Assembly (NCBI RefSeq): GCF_000233715.2
Contig: NC_021184.1
Location: 124,001-188,000, forward strand
Source of the DNA: Desulfoscipio gibsoniae DSM 7213
GTDB lineage: Bacteria > Bacillota > Desulfotomaculia > Desulfotomaculales > Desulfallaceae
DNA: 64,000 nt
Reading direction: 5' to 3'
Shown one piece after another: positions 43,849-53,629 of this stretch. The notes under the pieces are model-generated. The model saw only the letters and a program-made list of their open reading frames with translations, did no database searches and was not told the DNA's origin. Each line of letters begins with the position of its first letter. Position 1 is the first letter of the stretch. Made by a program: the position numbers and the translations under genes.

Positions 43849-44023
43849 GGGGACATTCCTCCGAAAGAGGTGTGTCCCCTATCCGCTAAGCCTTAGTCGC
43901 ACTTATTTCGAGCTTACAGCCTGTTAATCCCCGACCTAAGGGGGCGGGGTCTTACAGGTTGTGCGAAGATAAACTCGTTAAATAACTAGGGGTTTCGCAG
44001 GTTGAAAGCGAAGCCCCTTTATC
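43849..44023. repeat. Cluster of three inverted repeats
   Basis: GGGGACA...TGTCCCC with inner CCTC/GAGG (43853-43880), an ACAGCCTGT...ACAGGTTGT stem enclosing CCCCG/CGGGG (about 43917-43962), and GGGGTTTCGC...GCGAAGCCCC followed by TTTATC (43990-44021), the last a likely terminator. Confidence 0.65.
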
Positions 44024-44082
44024 TAATTTGCTGTACCTTCTTAAAGCTGTTGTTCCTGATGAAAAGGTGCCTTTGCTCTTAA

Positions 44083-45240
44083 GTGGCTTATACAAACATC
44101 CCGGGAATGATGAATATCTCCTCGGGCTTTCCATTAAAAATGTTAACGGATACTCTGGAAAAAAGTTTTCCAGGTAAGGGGAGCGCTCTGGCTAACGACA
44201 TCCTGACGGGACAGGGGGCTATAACTACCGCGGAGCACGGCTACCGTTTGATGGAATTGGCTGAAATAGCACGCAAGGAGCCGGTTGCCCGGGAGTTTTT
44301 TAATTCGGTAAATTGCGAGGTCCTATCATGGAAGGAAAATTTACCGGACAGTTCTGCTTTTAAACAGGCATTCCAGGCTTACCTGGAGGAGTACGGGCAC
44401 CGGGCGGTTTACGAGGGAGACCTGGCCAATCCCAGATGGCGGGAGGATCCAACCTATCTCCTGGGGATTATCCGTTCTATGTTGCATACGGCAGACCGTT
44501 CCAAAATGAGATCTGTCCAGCGGGAAAAAGGACAAAAGGCCTGGCGGGAAATCCGCAAAGGCGTCTCTTTGTTTAGGCGGATGCTTATCCGCTACTGGGC
44601 AGGTAAGGCCATACGGGGTATGGAAATGAGGGAAGAAGCCAAGTCCGGGATGGTTAGGATGGCCCTACCCATGCGCGTTATAGCCTTGGATGTAGGCCGC
44701 CGGTTGACTGATCGGGGAGTGCTGGAGAGGAAGGAAGATGTGTTTAACTGTTCCTTTCCTGACCTGACTGCCATTCTGGCCGGCCATTGGGACGGTCGTG
44801 GGCTTGCTATGTTGGTAAAGGACCGCAAGGTAAGAAATAAAAATATGGCAAGCCTGATTGCGCCTGACGTAATCGCTGACGAAACTCCCCGGCATCCTAA
44901 CGCTGCTCAGGTCACCCCTGCTAAAAGGGGGAACTCATTGTCCGGTATTGGTATTGCCACCGGAAGAGTAACCGGTACAGCCCGGCTAATCAGCCACCCC
45001 GATGAAGGAAGCAGGCTGAATCCTGGCGAGGTACTTGTGGCCCCATCAACCGACCCGGGTTGGACACCATTGTTCATAAAGGCTGCTGCTCTGATAATGG
45101 AGACCGGGGGATCTCTTTCTCACGGTGCTATTGTGGCCCGTGAATTTGGTATTCCGGCGGTAATAAACGTTCCGGAGGTAATGAAGGTTATAAAGGATAG
45201 CCAAACGGTTACCGTGGACGGGGAAGAAGGGAAGGTATGG
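44083..45240 (+). pseudogene. PEP-utilising enzyme (PEP synthase/rifampin phosphotransferase-like), C-terminal part, gene 1
   Basis: The frame contains the region around EYGHRAVYEGDLANPRWREDPTYLL and the C-terminal swivelling His domain: SGIGIATGRVTGTARL, APSTDPGWTPLF and GGSLSHGAIVAREFGIPAVIN with the phospho-accepting His. The N-terminal ATP-grasp domain is absent. At about 45238, after DGEEGKV, the sequence departs from the family end and the open frame runs on into foreign sequence to 45441. The region 44855-45238 is duplicated at 50875-51250. Confidence 0.75.
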
Positions 45241-45292
45241 TGGCCACATCACTCATTTCTACCCGGGATATGCCGGGGTAGAGTGTCTCCAG

Positions 45293-45470
45293 TCAGAGGA
45301 GTACATCGTTGGCCATCTTTTCCTTTTCATTATCATAAAGGGCTCTGTCATCATGCAAATGATACCAATAGTCGAAATCTGTCTCCAGTAAAGCCTGAAC
45401 TACTGTTTTGTCTTCAGGTGCCAATGAATTGTCATAGTTGAAAATTCGCAAGCACATCTGAAAAGCTTCT
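45293..45470 (-). pseudogene. Antisense-oriented gene fragment of unknown family
   Basis: On the minus strand an open frame of about 58 codons ends with TGA (complement of 45293-45295) and reads AFQMCLRIFNYDN...LLETDFDYWYHLHDDRALYDNE. Its composition looks like real protein, and the + strand here fits no family, so this may be a C-terminal fragment trapped between the two PEP-enzyme genes. Family unknown. Confidence 0.35.
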
Positions 45471-45475
45471 TTGCC

Positions 45476-47520
45476 GCCGGAGTTGGCTTCTCCTGCGATC
45501 CCAGCACCGGCCGGGAAGACTTGGTGCTGATAAGCGCCAATTTCGGTTTGGGCGAAAGCGTGGTAAGCGGCGCCGTCGACCCGGATGAATACCGTTTAGA
45601 CCCTGCGCTTGAAATAACCCAAAAAATAATCGGCCGCAAAGAAGGGAAAACCATCGCTAGGATAATCGGCGGGACGGAATTTGTCGAATCCGCCGGGTCA
45701 CCGGTGAGTCAGGTTTTAAACGATGAGAATATCCGCAAACTGGGTTTGCTGATCCAGCGGGTCTTTGATTCCCTTGGTTGCAGTGAACAGCACCAGGACA
45801 TCGAATGGGTGTTTGATGGTAAGGATTTTGCCCTGGTCCAGGCTAGGCCGGTGACGGTGCTGCCCAGGTACACTTTTGATGGACTTAAAAACCAGCCGGA
45901 TATATGGTCCAATGCCAACTTCAGGGATGCCGCGCCCATGGTCCAATCAACCCTAAACTGGAGCCTCCTGCAATATCTTATTGCAGGACTCGACATACCA
46001 GGTTACCAAGCACCCCCGGGCTTAAAGGGCTATAGATTATATCAGGGCCGGCTATATTTCAACATGTCCATTATCCAATGGCTCAATTTTGACGCTTTTG
46101 GCATTGCGCCTAGGCTGATAAACGAATTTTCGGGTGGGTTCCACCCGGAAATAGAAATTAGCGAAAAAAAACCTTACCGTGGAATAAAAGGATTAAAAAG
46201 ACTGGGACGCTTGCTGAAAGTAATTTTTTTAGGACTGAGAATTAAAAAAAACGCGCCAAAATCTTTTGCTAAAGTTGAAGGTTTTACAGTAGCCTTATTA
46301 AAAGAGAATCTTAAGAGCCTGGCAGAAAGAGATTTAATCAATAAAATTTCTGAGACAAGAAGTGCATACAGGGAATTTTGGCCGGTGTTTATGTCTTTAG
46401 TCTCTGCTGGTGATATAAGTCCACTTGTGAAAGGGTTGGAAAAACATTTTCCCGGTAAAGGGAAAGCTATGGCCAACGCTCTCATGGCAGGGGGGGAGAT
46501 ATAACCAGCGCGCAGCACGGCTACCGCCTGATGGAAATGGCCGAAATTGCCCGGGGGGACGCCTCCGCCCGGAGGTTCTTTTCCGGTGAAAACTATAATC
46601 CTCTCCTGTGGGAAAAAGAACTGCCGGAGGAAGCCCCGTTCAAGCAGTCACTGCGGAACTTCCTGGCAGAGTACGGACATCGGGGAGTTTACGAAATGGA
46701 TATCATCAACCCTCGCTGGCGGGAAGACCCTTCTTATCTCTTGAATGTCGTAAAGAGCACCATGGAAACCGCCGATTATGGCAAAATTAAAGCCAGACAA
46801 AAAGAAAAAGCGAATCAGGCAATACGGGAGGTAAACAAAAGGGTCCCTTTTTACAGGCGTAGATTGGTTAACTCTTTGTTAAAACAAGCCCTGAAAGGCG
46901 CGGAACTTAGAGAAACGGCTAAGTCCGTACTGGTTAAGGCACAGATATCTAATATGCGTTTAGTATTCCAGGAGATAGGGTGCCGGTTGGCAGGAAGGGG
47001 AATTCTTGCCGAGCCGGTCGATATATACCACTGCACTTGGAGTGAAACTATCTCCATTCTGCAAGGGGACTGGAGCGGCAGGGGACTGGACGTTTTGGTG
47101 GCCGAGCGGAAGGCCAGGCGAAAAGAACTGGAGGCGCTTTCACCCCCTGACTTTATTATCGATGAAGTCCCTCACTTTACGGAACCCGCCGTTCGCAGCC
47201 AGGGCAATGCGCTGGCAGGTATGGGCGTGGCTGCGGGAAGGGCTTCCGGTGCGGCAAGGGCAATTAATCATCCAAACGAAGGGTAAAAGTTGCAGACTGG
47301 AGACGTGCTGGTGGCCCCGTCGACGGACCCGGGCTGGACGCCATTATTTTTAAGGGCTTCCGCCATTGTTATGGAGGAAGGATCGTCTTTGTCCCACGGA
47401 TCCATTGTCGCCCGCGAGTACGGCATTCCGGCGGTGGTGAACATTCCAGGCGTAATGAAAATGATAAAAGATAATCAGTTGATTACTGTCGATGGCGATG
47501 AGGGTAAGGTATATCTTTAA
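45476..47520 (+). pseudogene. PEP-utilising enzyme, gene 2, broken by frameshift and stop
   Basis: It begins inside the ATP-grasp domain (AGVGFSCDPSTGREDLVLISANFGLGESVVSG), continues with DIEWVFDGKDFALVQARPV, then a middle domain, and reaches the His domain (SSLSHGSIVAREYGIPAVVN) near the end. Two lesions: a run of seven G at 46491-46497 shifts the frame (six would join GEI to TSAQHGYRLMEMAEIA), and TAA at 47284-47286 replaces a sense codon between HPNEG and KLQTGD. Family members transfer phosphate via a His intermediate to pyruvate or an antibiotic. It is divergent from gene 1 but the same family. Confidence 0.8.
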
Positions 47521-48000
47521 CATTTCATAATCAGGGATTAAATTACAACGTCGGGTGGATTATCTTCCGATAGTATTGTAGGTTAATTTGGCTAAAACAA
47601 AACAGCTCCTTTGAAGAGGAAACTTAAAGTACTAATGAATAATATCGTTATATCGGCTTTGCTGTTATGTACAAAAAAGGGATATAATGAATTGGTTTAT
47701 GTTAAGGTTCCCCCTTATGAAAATCCTGGTTAGAGATTTCCTGCTTTATCTGGTTTTCTAGTTAATAAGATACTAAGCATAACTCCAGTTACTCCATTCC
47801 CGGCTTAACATGGTATACCTCCAGGGTTTTCTTTGGAAACTTGAGGGCGTTGCTTTATTGTTTTATTATAAATAAGTTCTAGACTTAAGTCTTAAAAGAA
47901 ATTGCTCTTTTCGGGGGCAACCTAATCAAATTATTGTAAGTCGCATTTTACAAAATGTGCCACTCGGTTAATGCCGAAAGAGGCGCTTTTTTTTTGCCGT
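47521..48000. other. Gene-free stretch before splB
   Basis: No gene is supported on either strand. A TATAAT at 47684-47689 has no well-spaced -35. A GGAGGT followed by a 12-codon frame on the minus strand near 47813 is too short to call. Confidence 0.5.
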
Positions 48001-49020
48001 TTAAACCAAATACTCCACTTTGGCCCCAGGAAAATGCTCGCTAATCTCCCGTCGGAACAGCTCGCCCATCTCTTCCAGCGTCTCCTTTGGATAAACGTAC
48101 TTACCGTAGCCAAACTGTCCGAATTTAAACTTGCGTTCTTCCTCATTCATAGGCAGGGTGGTGTCGGGAAACACTTCCAGGATACGTTTCTTTGCCGATG
48201 CTGTGAACCGGTGGGAAATCAATTCAAAGGTAATGTCCTGCCCGACTGCAGGCAGTAATTCCTCTGCCAGGGAGCGGATTAATTCGGTGTAATCGCTTTG
48301 CCAGCCCGGGTAGTTGAAAATAGGGGCAATTAAAAATCCCAGGGAGTAACCCGCCTCGGCTACACGCCGGGCTGCACTTAGCCGGGCATGGATTGCCGGG
48401 GTGCCTTGCTCGTAAGACTTGATAATATAGTCGGTATTGATACTGAAGCGAAAGCGGGTATGCCCGTTGTGCCGGGCATCCAGCAGCGTATCCACATTTG
48501 TGAACTTGGTAACGAAACGGAAACGGGCCAGAGGCTGTTGGCCGAAAAATTCCACAGCCCGGGCCAGCGAGCCGGTATACGGTTCCACGGGAATGGGATC
48601 GGAAGTAGCTGCTCCCTCAAACAAGGTGATTTCCGGCGCCCTTTTTTTTATATACTTTTCCGCCTGCTGAAGTATTTCATTAATATTCACATACACCCTT
48701 ACGTATGGTTTTTTACCCAATGTGGTGTTTAAATAACAATATTGACATTGGCCGCTGCAACTGGTGCTCAGTGGCAGTTGGTAGTGGGCTGATGGTTTGC
48801 ACGGTGAAAACTGCAGCGTACGGCGCACCCCTACCACCAGAGTGCGCTTGGCCTCCAGATAAGCTTCCCGGGGCGTTTTGCCGGGTATGCCTGTCACCCG
48901 GTTATGACTGCCGATCATGGCCACGGGTATTCCGTCTGCTTTGAATCTTTTATACAGCTGCTGACCCAGAGGGTAATCAAGCGCTGCCTGCTCAAAGAAA
49001 ACCCGTTTTGGTATAAACAA
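48001..49020 (-). CDS. splB: Spore photoproduct lyase
   Basis: 339 residues. The radical SAM cluster motif CSGQCQYCYLNTTLGKKPYVRVYVN (Cys x3 Cys x2 Cys) lies near residue 88, preceded by GIPGKTPREAYLEAKRTLVVG and followed by FEGAATSDPIPVEPYTG and FRFSINTDYIIKSYEQGTP. SplB repairs 5-thyminyl-5,6-dihydrothymine in germinating spores using SAM. ATG at 49020 is preceded by GGAGGGAA on the minus strand. It is intact, sitting between decayed genes. Confidence 0.95.
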   Translation of the reverse strand: MFIPKRVFFEQAALDYPLGQQLYKRFKADGIPVAMIGSHNRVTGIPGKTPREAYLEAKRTLVVGVRRTLQFSPCKPSAHYQLPLSTSCSGQCQYCYLNTTLGKKPYVRVYVNINEILQQAEKYIKKRAPEITLFEGAATSDPIPVEPYTGSLARAVEFFGQQPLARFRFVTKFTNVDTLLDARHNGHTRFRFSINTDYIIKSYEQGTPAIHARLSAARRVAEAGYSLGFLIAPIFNYPGWQSDYTELIRSLAEELLPAVGQDITFELISHRFTASAKKRILEVFPDTTLPMNEEERKFKFGQFGYGKYVYPKETLEEMGELFRREISEHFPGAKVEYLV

Positions 49021-49347
49021 AATATTCCCTCCGGTCCCGGGTAATGTTATATATCGCTTAGGATATCCATAAAATGCATAGCTGATTTATTATGAACGAA
49101 TGCAACAGTTTTAATTTCCGTGATATGGATAGCTCTTGGTGCTAACGTACACCGGCAGAAGGATGAAGATTTGTTTTTCAGTGTAATGGCTCAATTTGTT
49201 GTTTTTCTTCAAAGCATTATGTGCCATAATAAAATAATTACACATTATTTAGGAAGGTCCGGTTATGAGGTGAAGATGCAAATAATCTTAAGAAAAAAAA
49301 GTGCTATAGTTCTTAACATTCAGAAAAATAAAAGGAGGATGATGGAA

Positions 49348-50289
49348 ATGCCAAACAACGGCTCATTCCAGCTGCCACAGGAATTTTTGATTGTCGGCGC
49401 GGCTGTACAAACGGGATTATTTGAAGAATTAAAGAATAATCCCTGTACCTTGGAAAAATTGGCTGTTAGGACGAAAATTGACCGCAGGGCTATGTGGACG
49501 GTTATTGAAGCTTTGATTGCTTTAAAGTACCTGGAATACGATGGTGAAAAAATTAAGCTCACCGAAGATTCGGACAATATCTTTTTTAATCCCGGCCACG
49601 AGCAGTATACAGGTTTTTCATTCATGCATACTTACAATATAATGAAGGCGTGGACGCAGTTGCCGGAAGTTATGCATAGTGGGCAACCGGTTCCGAAAAA
49701 GGATGTATCCAGTCACTCAAAGCATTTTATCAAGGCCATGAGTCACCATGCCCTAAAGTCGGCACAGCAAATTGTTGATTATTGCTTAAAAGAACTGCCC
49801 GCAAATCCCAGGGTTCTTGATGTCGGCGGTGGTCCGTTAACCTACGCCAATGCTTTTGCCGGCAAAGGGGCCAGGGTGACTGTACTGGACTTGCCTGAAG
49901 TTATAGATATGATGCAACCGGAACTGGATACTTCGTTACCTATCAAAATGGTCAAAGGTGATTTTACCAAAGGGTTGCCTTCGGGACCTTATGACCTGGT
50001 ATACCTTGGTAATGTGTGCCATATATACGGTGAGCAGGAGAATAGAAAATTATTTCAAAATGCGGCAGATGAACTGGAACAGGGAGGACAAATTGTAATC
50101 AATGATATGATCCGGGGTACAGGCGTTATGCCTGCATTATTCGGGGTAAATATGCTGGTTAATACAACTTTCGGGGGAACATGGACTTATGAGCAATATA
50201 AAACATGGCTGGCCGCTGCCGGTTGTTCTGCAGCACCTTGGGAAGAGGTGGGCGGCAGGCAATTGATTAAGGCTACTAAGGTTCGTTAA
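49348..50289 (+). CDS. SAM-dependent O-methyltransferase-like protein
   Basis: ATG 49348 is 9 bases after AAGGAGG; ATG 49342 and 49339 are close alternatives, and the longer frame to 49120 is not supported. 313 residues: an N-terminal winged-helix dimerisation domain (AVQTGLFEELKNNPCTLEKLAVRTKIDRRAMWTVIEAL), then a Rossmann methyltransferase with RVLDVGGGPLTYANAFAGKG near residue 152 and VTVLDLPEVIDMM, matching the small-molecule O-methyltransferase class. The substrate is unknown. Confidence 0.85.
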   Translation: MPNNGSFQLPQEFLIVGAAVQTGLFEELKNNPCTLEKLAVRTKIDRRAMWTVIEALIALKYLEYDGEKIKLTEDSDNIFFNPGHEQYTGFSFMHTYNIMKAWTQLPEVMHSGQPVPKKDVSSHSKHFIKAMSHHALKSAQQIVDYCLKELPANPRVLDVGGGPLTYANAFAGKGARVTVLDLPEVIDMMQPELDTSLPIKMVKGDFTKGLPSGPYDLVYLGNVCHIYGEQENRKLFQNAADELEQGGQIVINDMIRGTGVMPALFGVNMLVNTTFGGTWTYEQYKTWLAAAGCSAAPWEEVGGRQLIKATKVR

Positions 50290-50465
50290 CATGAATTCGC
50301 CAGCTCTGGGATATATGGTAAATTTAATAAAATACTGACATCAATTTTAAAGAATTGAGTGTAAGTATGCATACATTTATCCTTGGTGCGATGATTTCTG
50401 TCCCCAACTTTAGCTGCCTGGGGTAGGAATAATAGTCATTGCACTGGTCGGAAGATTGGTAGTAA

Positions 50466-50875
50466 AATAATGTATATAATGCCAACGCAATTTGTAATGC
50501 GTAATTAGGCGAAAGGGAATTTTTTTGCATTTATGATGGTTTTATAACGGGGTGACGGTAGTATCTAATTGCGAAATCCATAGTCCAAAATTAACATCCT
50601 GGAGAAAGGCAACTAGCTCCCTCGGGTATCATTTTTATGCCGGCTTCTCCCCAGTGTTTGTGAAAGATGTATTGGATAGGATCACAATACAAAAAGGTGC
50701 CACTGTCCTTGACCCCTGGAATGGGAGTGGAACTACAACACTGGTTGCGGCAGAGCGGGGTTATAAAGCTATAGGTTTTGATATCAATCTGGTTATGTTT
50801 ATTGTAGCGAAGGCCAAAGCTCTGGACCGGGGAGTGGCAAATAGTATTCCAAGTTTAGCCAGGAATATTTATAAA
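50466..50875 (+). pseudogene. DNA methylase, 3'-truncated, copy B
   Basis: The upstream repeat (50466-50551) and GTG 50552 equal copy A at 42853/42942. This copy keeps the catalytic part: HFYAGFSPVFVKDVLDRI and the SAM motif VLDPWNGSGTTTLVAAERGYKAIGFDIN. It is cut after ARNIYK at 50874-50875, where it fuses out of frame to PEP-enzyme sequence. It resembles site-specific N4/N6 DNA methyltransferases that begin with a PWR..S.LGYH segment. No restriction gene is adjacent. Confidence 0.8.
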
Positions 50876-51250
50876 TTGCGCCTGACGTAATCATTTGCGA
50901 AACTCCCCGGCATCCTGCCGCTACCCAGGTCACTCCCGGTGCAAGAGGGAACTCATTGTCCGGTATTGGTATCGCCACCGGAAAAGTAACCGGTACAGCC
51001 CGATTAATCCACCACCCCGATGAAGGAAGCAGGCTAAATCCTGGTGAAGTACTTGTGGCCCCATCCACTGACCCGAGCTGGACACCATTGTTCATAAAGG
51101 TTGCTGCGCTGATAATGGAAACCGGGGGATCTCTCTCGCACGGTGCTATTGTGGCTCGTGAATTCGGTATCCCAGCGGTAATAAACGTTTCGGGGGTAAT
51201 GAAGGTTATAAAGGACAGTCAAACGGTTCCCGTGGACGGGGAAGAAGGGT
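50875..51250 (+). pseudogene. PEP-utilising enzyme His-domain fragment (third copy)
   Basis: From IAPDVI at 50875 to DGEEG near 51249 the frame matches 44855-45238 (gene 1) with scattered substitutions, e.g. GGSLSHGAIVAREFGIPAVINV is kept. Both ends are truncated, and the open frame continues to 51354 in unrelated sequence. Confidence 0.85.
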
Positions 51251-51426
51251 GGTATATCTTTAAAAACTGTGTGAATAGTGGAAAATGCCAGTTGACAAGT
51301 TTAAGTTACAAATGTGGTTTTTTTGATGACAATATTATATCCGACACTTCTTGAAGGAATCCCGTATCAGTTTATCAAATATTGTTTTATTTATAACATT
51401 GTTAAGTTAATAAATGAGGCGATACC

Positions 51427-52209
51427 ATGGCTGATAAACTTGCTGAACTTTTTGACCGGTTGTATTGCGACAACCAGGCAAAAGTGTACAAGCTAGCCTT
51501 GGGACTGACAGGCAATGCGAATGACGCCGAAGACATAACCCAAGAAGCCTTTTTCCGGGCTTTTCGTTTCTATCATACCTTTCGCGAGGAAAGCTCCTTT
51601 TTCACCTGGATCTATCGAATTACACTCAACGTTGCCAATGACTACCTGAAGCAAAGAGCTAAACTGCGCATCTATGAGCTTACCGAGGATTTAGGTTATT
51701 CCATCGAGGAAATTATCGACCCCAACCCCGCCAACGACCCTGAAACCGAATTACTTGCACGTGAAGTAAAATACAGGTGCCTGCATGGCTTTACGGAATG
51801 TTTGCCCAACAACCAGCGAAAGGTTTTTTGCCTGGCGGTAACCATCGGCTTGCCGCACAAACTGGTCGCTGAAATTTTGGACTGCTCTGTCAGTTCAGTC
51901 AAGACAACACTGCACCGGGCTAAAAAAAGAATTGCCGGCTATTTGGAAAAAAGATGTCAACTGATTAAAAAATCAAATCCTTGCAACTGTAATCAGTGGG
52001 TTCGTTACGGCCTGCAGCAGGGCTGGATAACGAAACAGGCTTTAGTCAATCCCCGCCCCGAGATTATTATAAAAGCCAGGGAAGAAATGGTCGAATTGCG
52101 CTCATTGCGCTATACCTACCAAAAACTGTACCGGGAAACAGCCGACGAATCTTTGGCGCAAAGAATCAGAGAAGGTATAAAAAACAAAGAATGGGCAATT
52201 TTTTCTTGA
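51427..52209 (+). CDS. Sigma-70 family (ECF-like) RNA polymerase sigma factor with C-terminal extension
   Basis: ATG 51427 after GAGGCGAT. Region 2 is ALGLTGNANDAEDITQEAFFRAFRFYHTF and SSFFTWIYRITLNVANDYLKQ; region 4 is LPNNQRKVFCLAVTIGLPHKLVAEILDCSVSSVKTTLHRAKKRI. After residue about 170 a Cys motif (NPCNCNQW) and about 90 further residues form an extension not present in minimal ECF factors. No anti-sigma gene is adjacent; the next gene is a Cys-rich DUF3795 protein 68 bases downstream. Confidence 0.88.
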   Translation: MADKLAELFDRLYCDNQAKVYKLALGLTGNANDAEDITQEAFFRAFRFYHTFREESSFFTWIYRITLNVANDYLKQRAKLRIYELTEDLGYSIEEIIDPNPANDPETELLAREVKYRCLHGFTECLPNNQRKVFCLAVTIGLPHKLVAEILDCSVSSVKTTLHRAKKRIAGYLEKRCQLIKKSNPCNCNQWVRYGLQQGWITKQALVNPRPEIIIKAREEMVELRSLRYTYQKLYRETADESLAQRIREGIKNKEWAIFS

Positions 52210-52276
52210 TATTTTTTGTAACCTCTGGCCTCCGAAAATAGTCAAATCTATAGAATAAAAAAAGGAGGTTAGTTAA

Positions 52277-52723
52277 ATGAAAGTATCAGATGATATTACT
52301 TTGGTTGCGCCATGCGGGACGTACTGCGGCGATTGTGGGGCTTACAGAGTCAAGGATGATCCCTCCCTTCAGGAAGTAGTTGCTGAAAGGTTGCAAAGGG
52401 TGCAGATAAACTGGAACGGTGTCCCCTGTCCGGGTTGCAGGCCAAGCAAGGGAAAATGCCCGCTCGTTGACGGGGTATGTGCAACTTACGCCTGTGTGAC
52501 CGAACACGATGTTGACTTTTGCTTCGAGTGCCCGGAATTCCCTTGCGCTAAATTAAACCCGGCGGCAGACAGGGCCGAGATCTTAAACCATAACATCAAA
52601 GTGTTCTATTTGTGCTGCATTAAACACCAGGGTCTTGCCAAGTTTCTAAAAATGATTCCTGAAATTAGACAAAGATATTACAACGGTAAGATGGCAATCG
52701 GTAAAGGGCCTCAACTGGAATAA
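52277..52723 (+). CDS. DUF3795 family Cys-rich protein
   Basis: ATG 52277 after AAAGGAGG. The opening LVAPCGTYCGDCGAY and the later CPGCRPSKGKCPLVDG, CATYACVTEHDVDFCFECPEFPCAKL form the typical zinc or Fe-S binding Cys pattern of DUF3795. 148 residues. Function unknown. It follows the sigma factor closely and may be co-transcribed. Confidence 0.85.
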   Translation: MKVSDDITLVAPCGTYCGDCGAYRVKDDPSLQEVVAERLQRVQINWNGVPCPGCRPSKGKCPLVDGVCATYACVTEHDVDFCFECPEFPCAKLNPAADRAEILNHNIKVFYLCCIKHQGLAKFLKMIPEIRQRYYNGKMAIGKGPQLE

Positions 52724-52837
52724 CTAATAACTCTTAGACGAAATTCATCCCACACCTGGCTAAGATAAAGCTTTAACTTAAATAACCCTACATATTGAAA
52801 ATGAATAACAAATGCAAAATGGTCTGATATAAAAAAG

Positions 52838-52884
52838 AAAGCAACCAACGAAAGCTGTTTAAAACAATTCGCCGGTTGCTTTTG
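52838..52884. terminator. Terminator between the DUF3795 gene and the ilvD remnant
   Basis: AAAGCAACC / GGTTGCTTT stem with an internal GAA/TTC-containing loop; suits both convergent directions. Confidence 0.7.
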
Positions 52885-52886
52885 AA

Positions 52887-53105
52887 CTATTGCTTTTGAG
52901 TTTCCAAGATTGCGCCTCTATTTCCCGATGTAACCCAGGCGGCATACCTGGAAAGGTATCCCCCTATAATTTTGGGTTTCCTTGGCATCCACTTTTCCCT
53001 GCGCTTTTTCAGGGCGGTGTCACTTATGACGAAATTGATTTTATTCGCCATAATATCAACTTGGATGATGTCTCCATTCTCTATTAAAGCGATGTTGCCC
53101 AACAC
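52887..53105 (-). pseudogene. ilvD: Dihydroxy-acid dehydratase C-terminal remnant
   Basis: The minus-strand frame reads IALIENGDIIQVDIMANKINFVISD, then KIIGGYLSRYAAWVTSGNRGAIL, which is the C-terminal beta-barrel end of IlvD (GDII..DI, V.D.EL..R, GYL.RYA..V.SA..GA). About 72 of roughly 555 residues remain. The remnant ends at the border of duplication copy B, so that insertion may have destroyed the gene. Confidence 0.85.
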
Positions 53106-53326
53106 TTCTGTCAGTGCAGTTCATGCTATTGGCTGTATATATGCCTGAACAGGAACCGCGAGATGTCGGATGTCTAAAACATGTTGGGATTAGGACGGGA
53201 GAAACAGTAGGCCTGTATTTCAAACGTTGTATAGGTGATTTTTTAATATGCCAACTATACATGTATTGCCAGTGATGTATTTATATGCTATCATTAATAT
53301 GTACTATTAAAGGTGGTGTTATAAAT

Positions 53327-53629
53327 ATGTCCATGTTTAATATTACCGAAATAAGACAAAACGCAAGTAAAATCATTGCCCATGTTTTAAAAACAAAGGA
53401 ACCGGTAGTTATACTGCAGCGTTCAAAACCAGTCGCATATATCGTTGAGGCTCAAACATATAAGGATATTCAGGAGAAACTCAAGAAAGCCGAACATTAT
53501 GAGAAAGTAATAACTACCAGAAACTCGCTTCAACGCCTGGCCCGGTTACGGAGTGAAATGAAAAAACAGCCGGACTCCACGCCGCTTATTCGCCGGCTAC
53601 GCGAAGGGGATGCGCGTAGGGATGAGTGA
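53327..53629 (+). CDS. Phd/YefM-family antitoxin, copy B
   Basis: Protein identical to copy A (37599-37901); one silent change seen (GAA to GAG in HYEKV). AAAGGTGGTG precedes ATG 53327. Presence of two identical antitoxins means either can neutralise the toxin of both loci. Confidence 0.88.
   Translation: MSMFNITEIRQNASKIIAHVLKTKEPVVILQRSKPVAYIVEAQTYKDIQEKLKKAEHYEKVITTRNSLQRLARLRSEMKKQPDSTPLIRRLREGDARRDE

Noticed and set aside
47790-47830. Twelve-codon frame with a GGAGGT site on the minus strand
   Set aside because: Too short and not continued in any frame as a recognisable protein.
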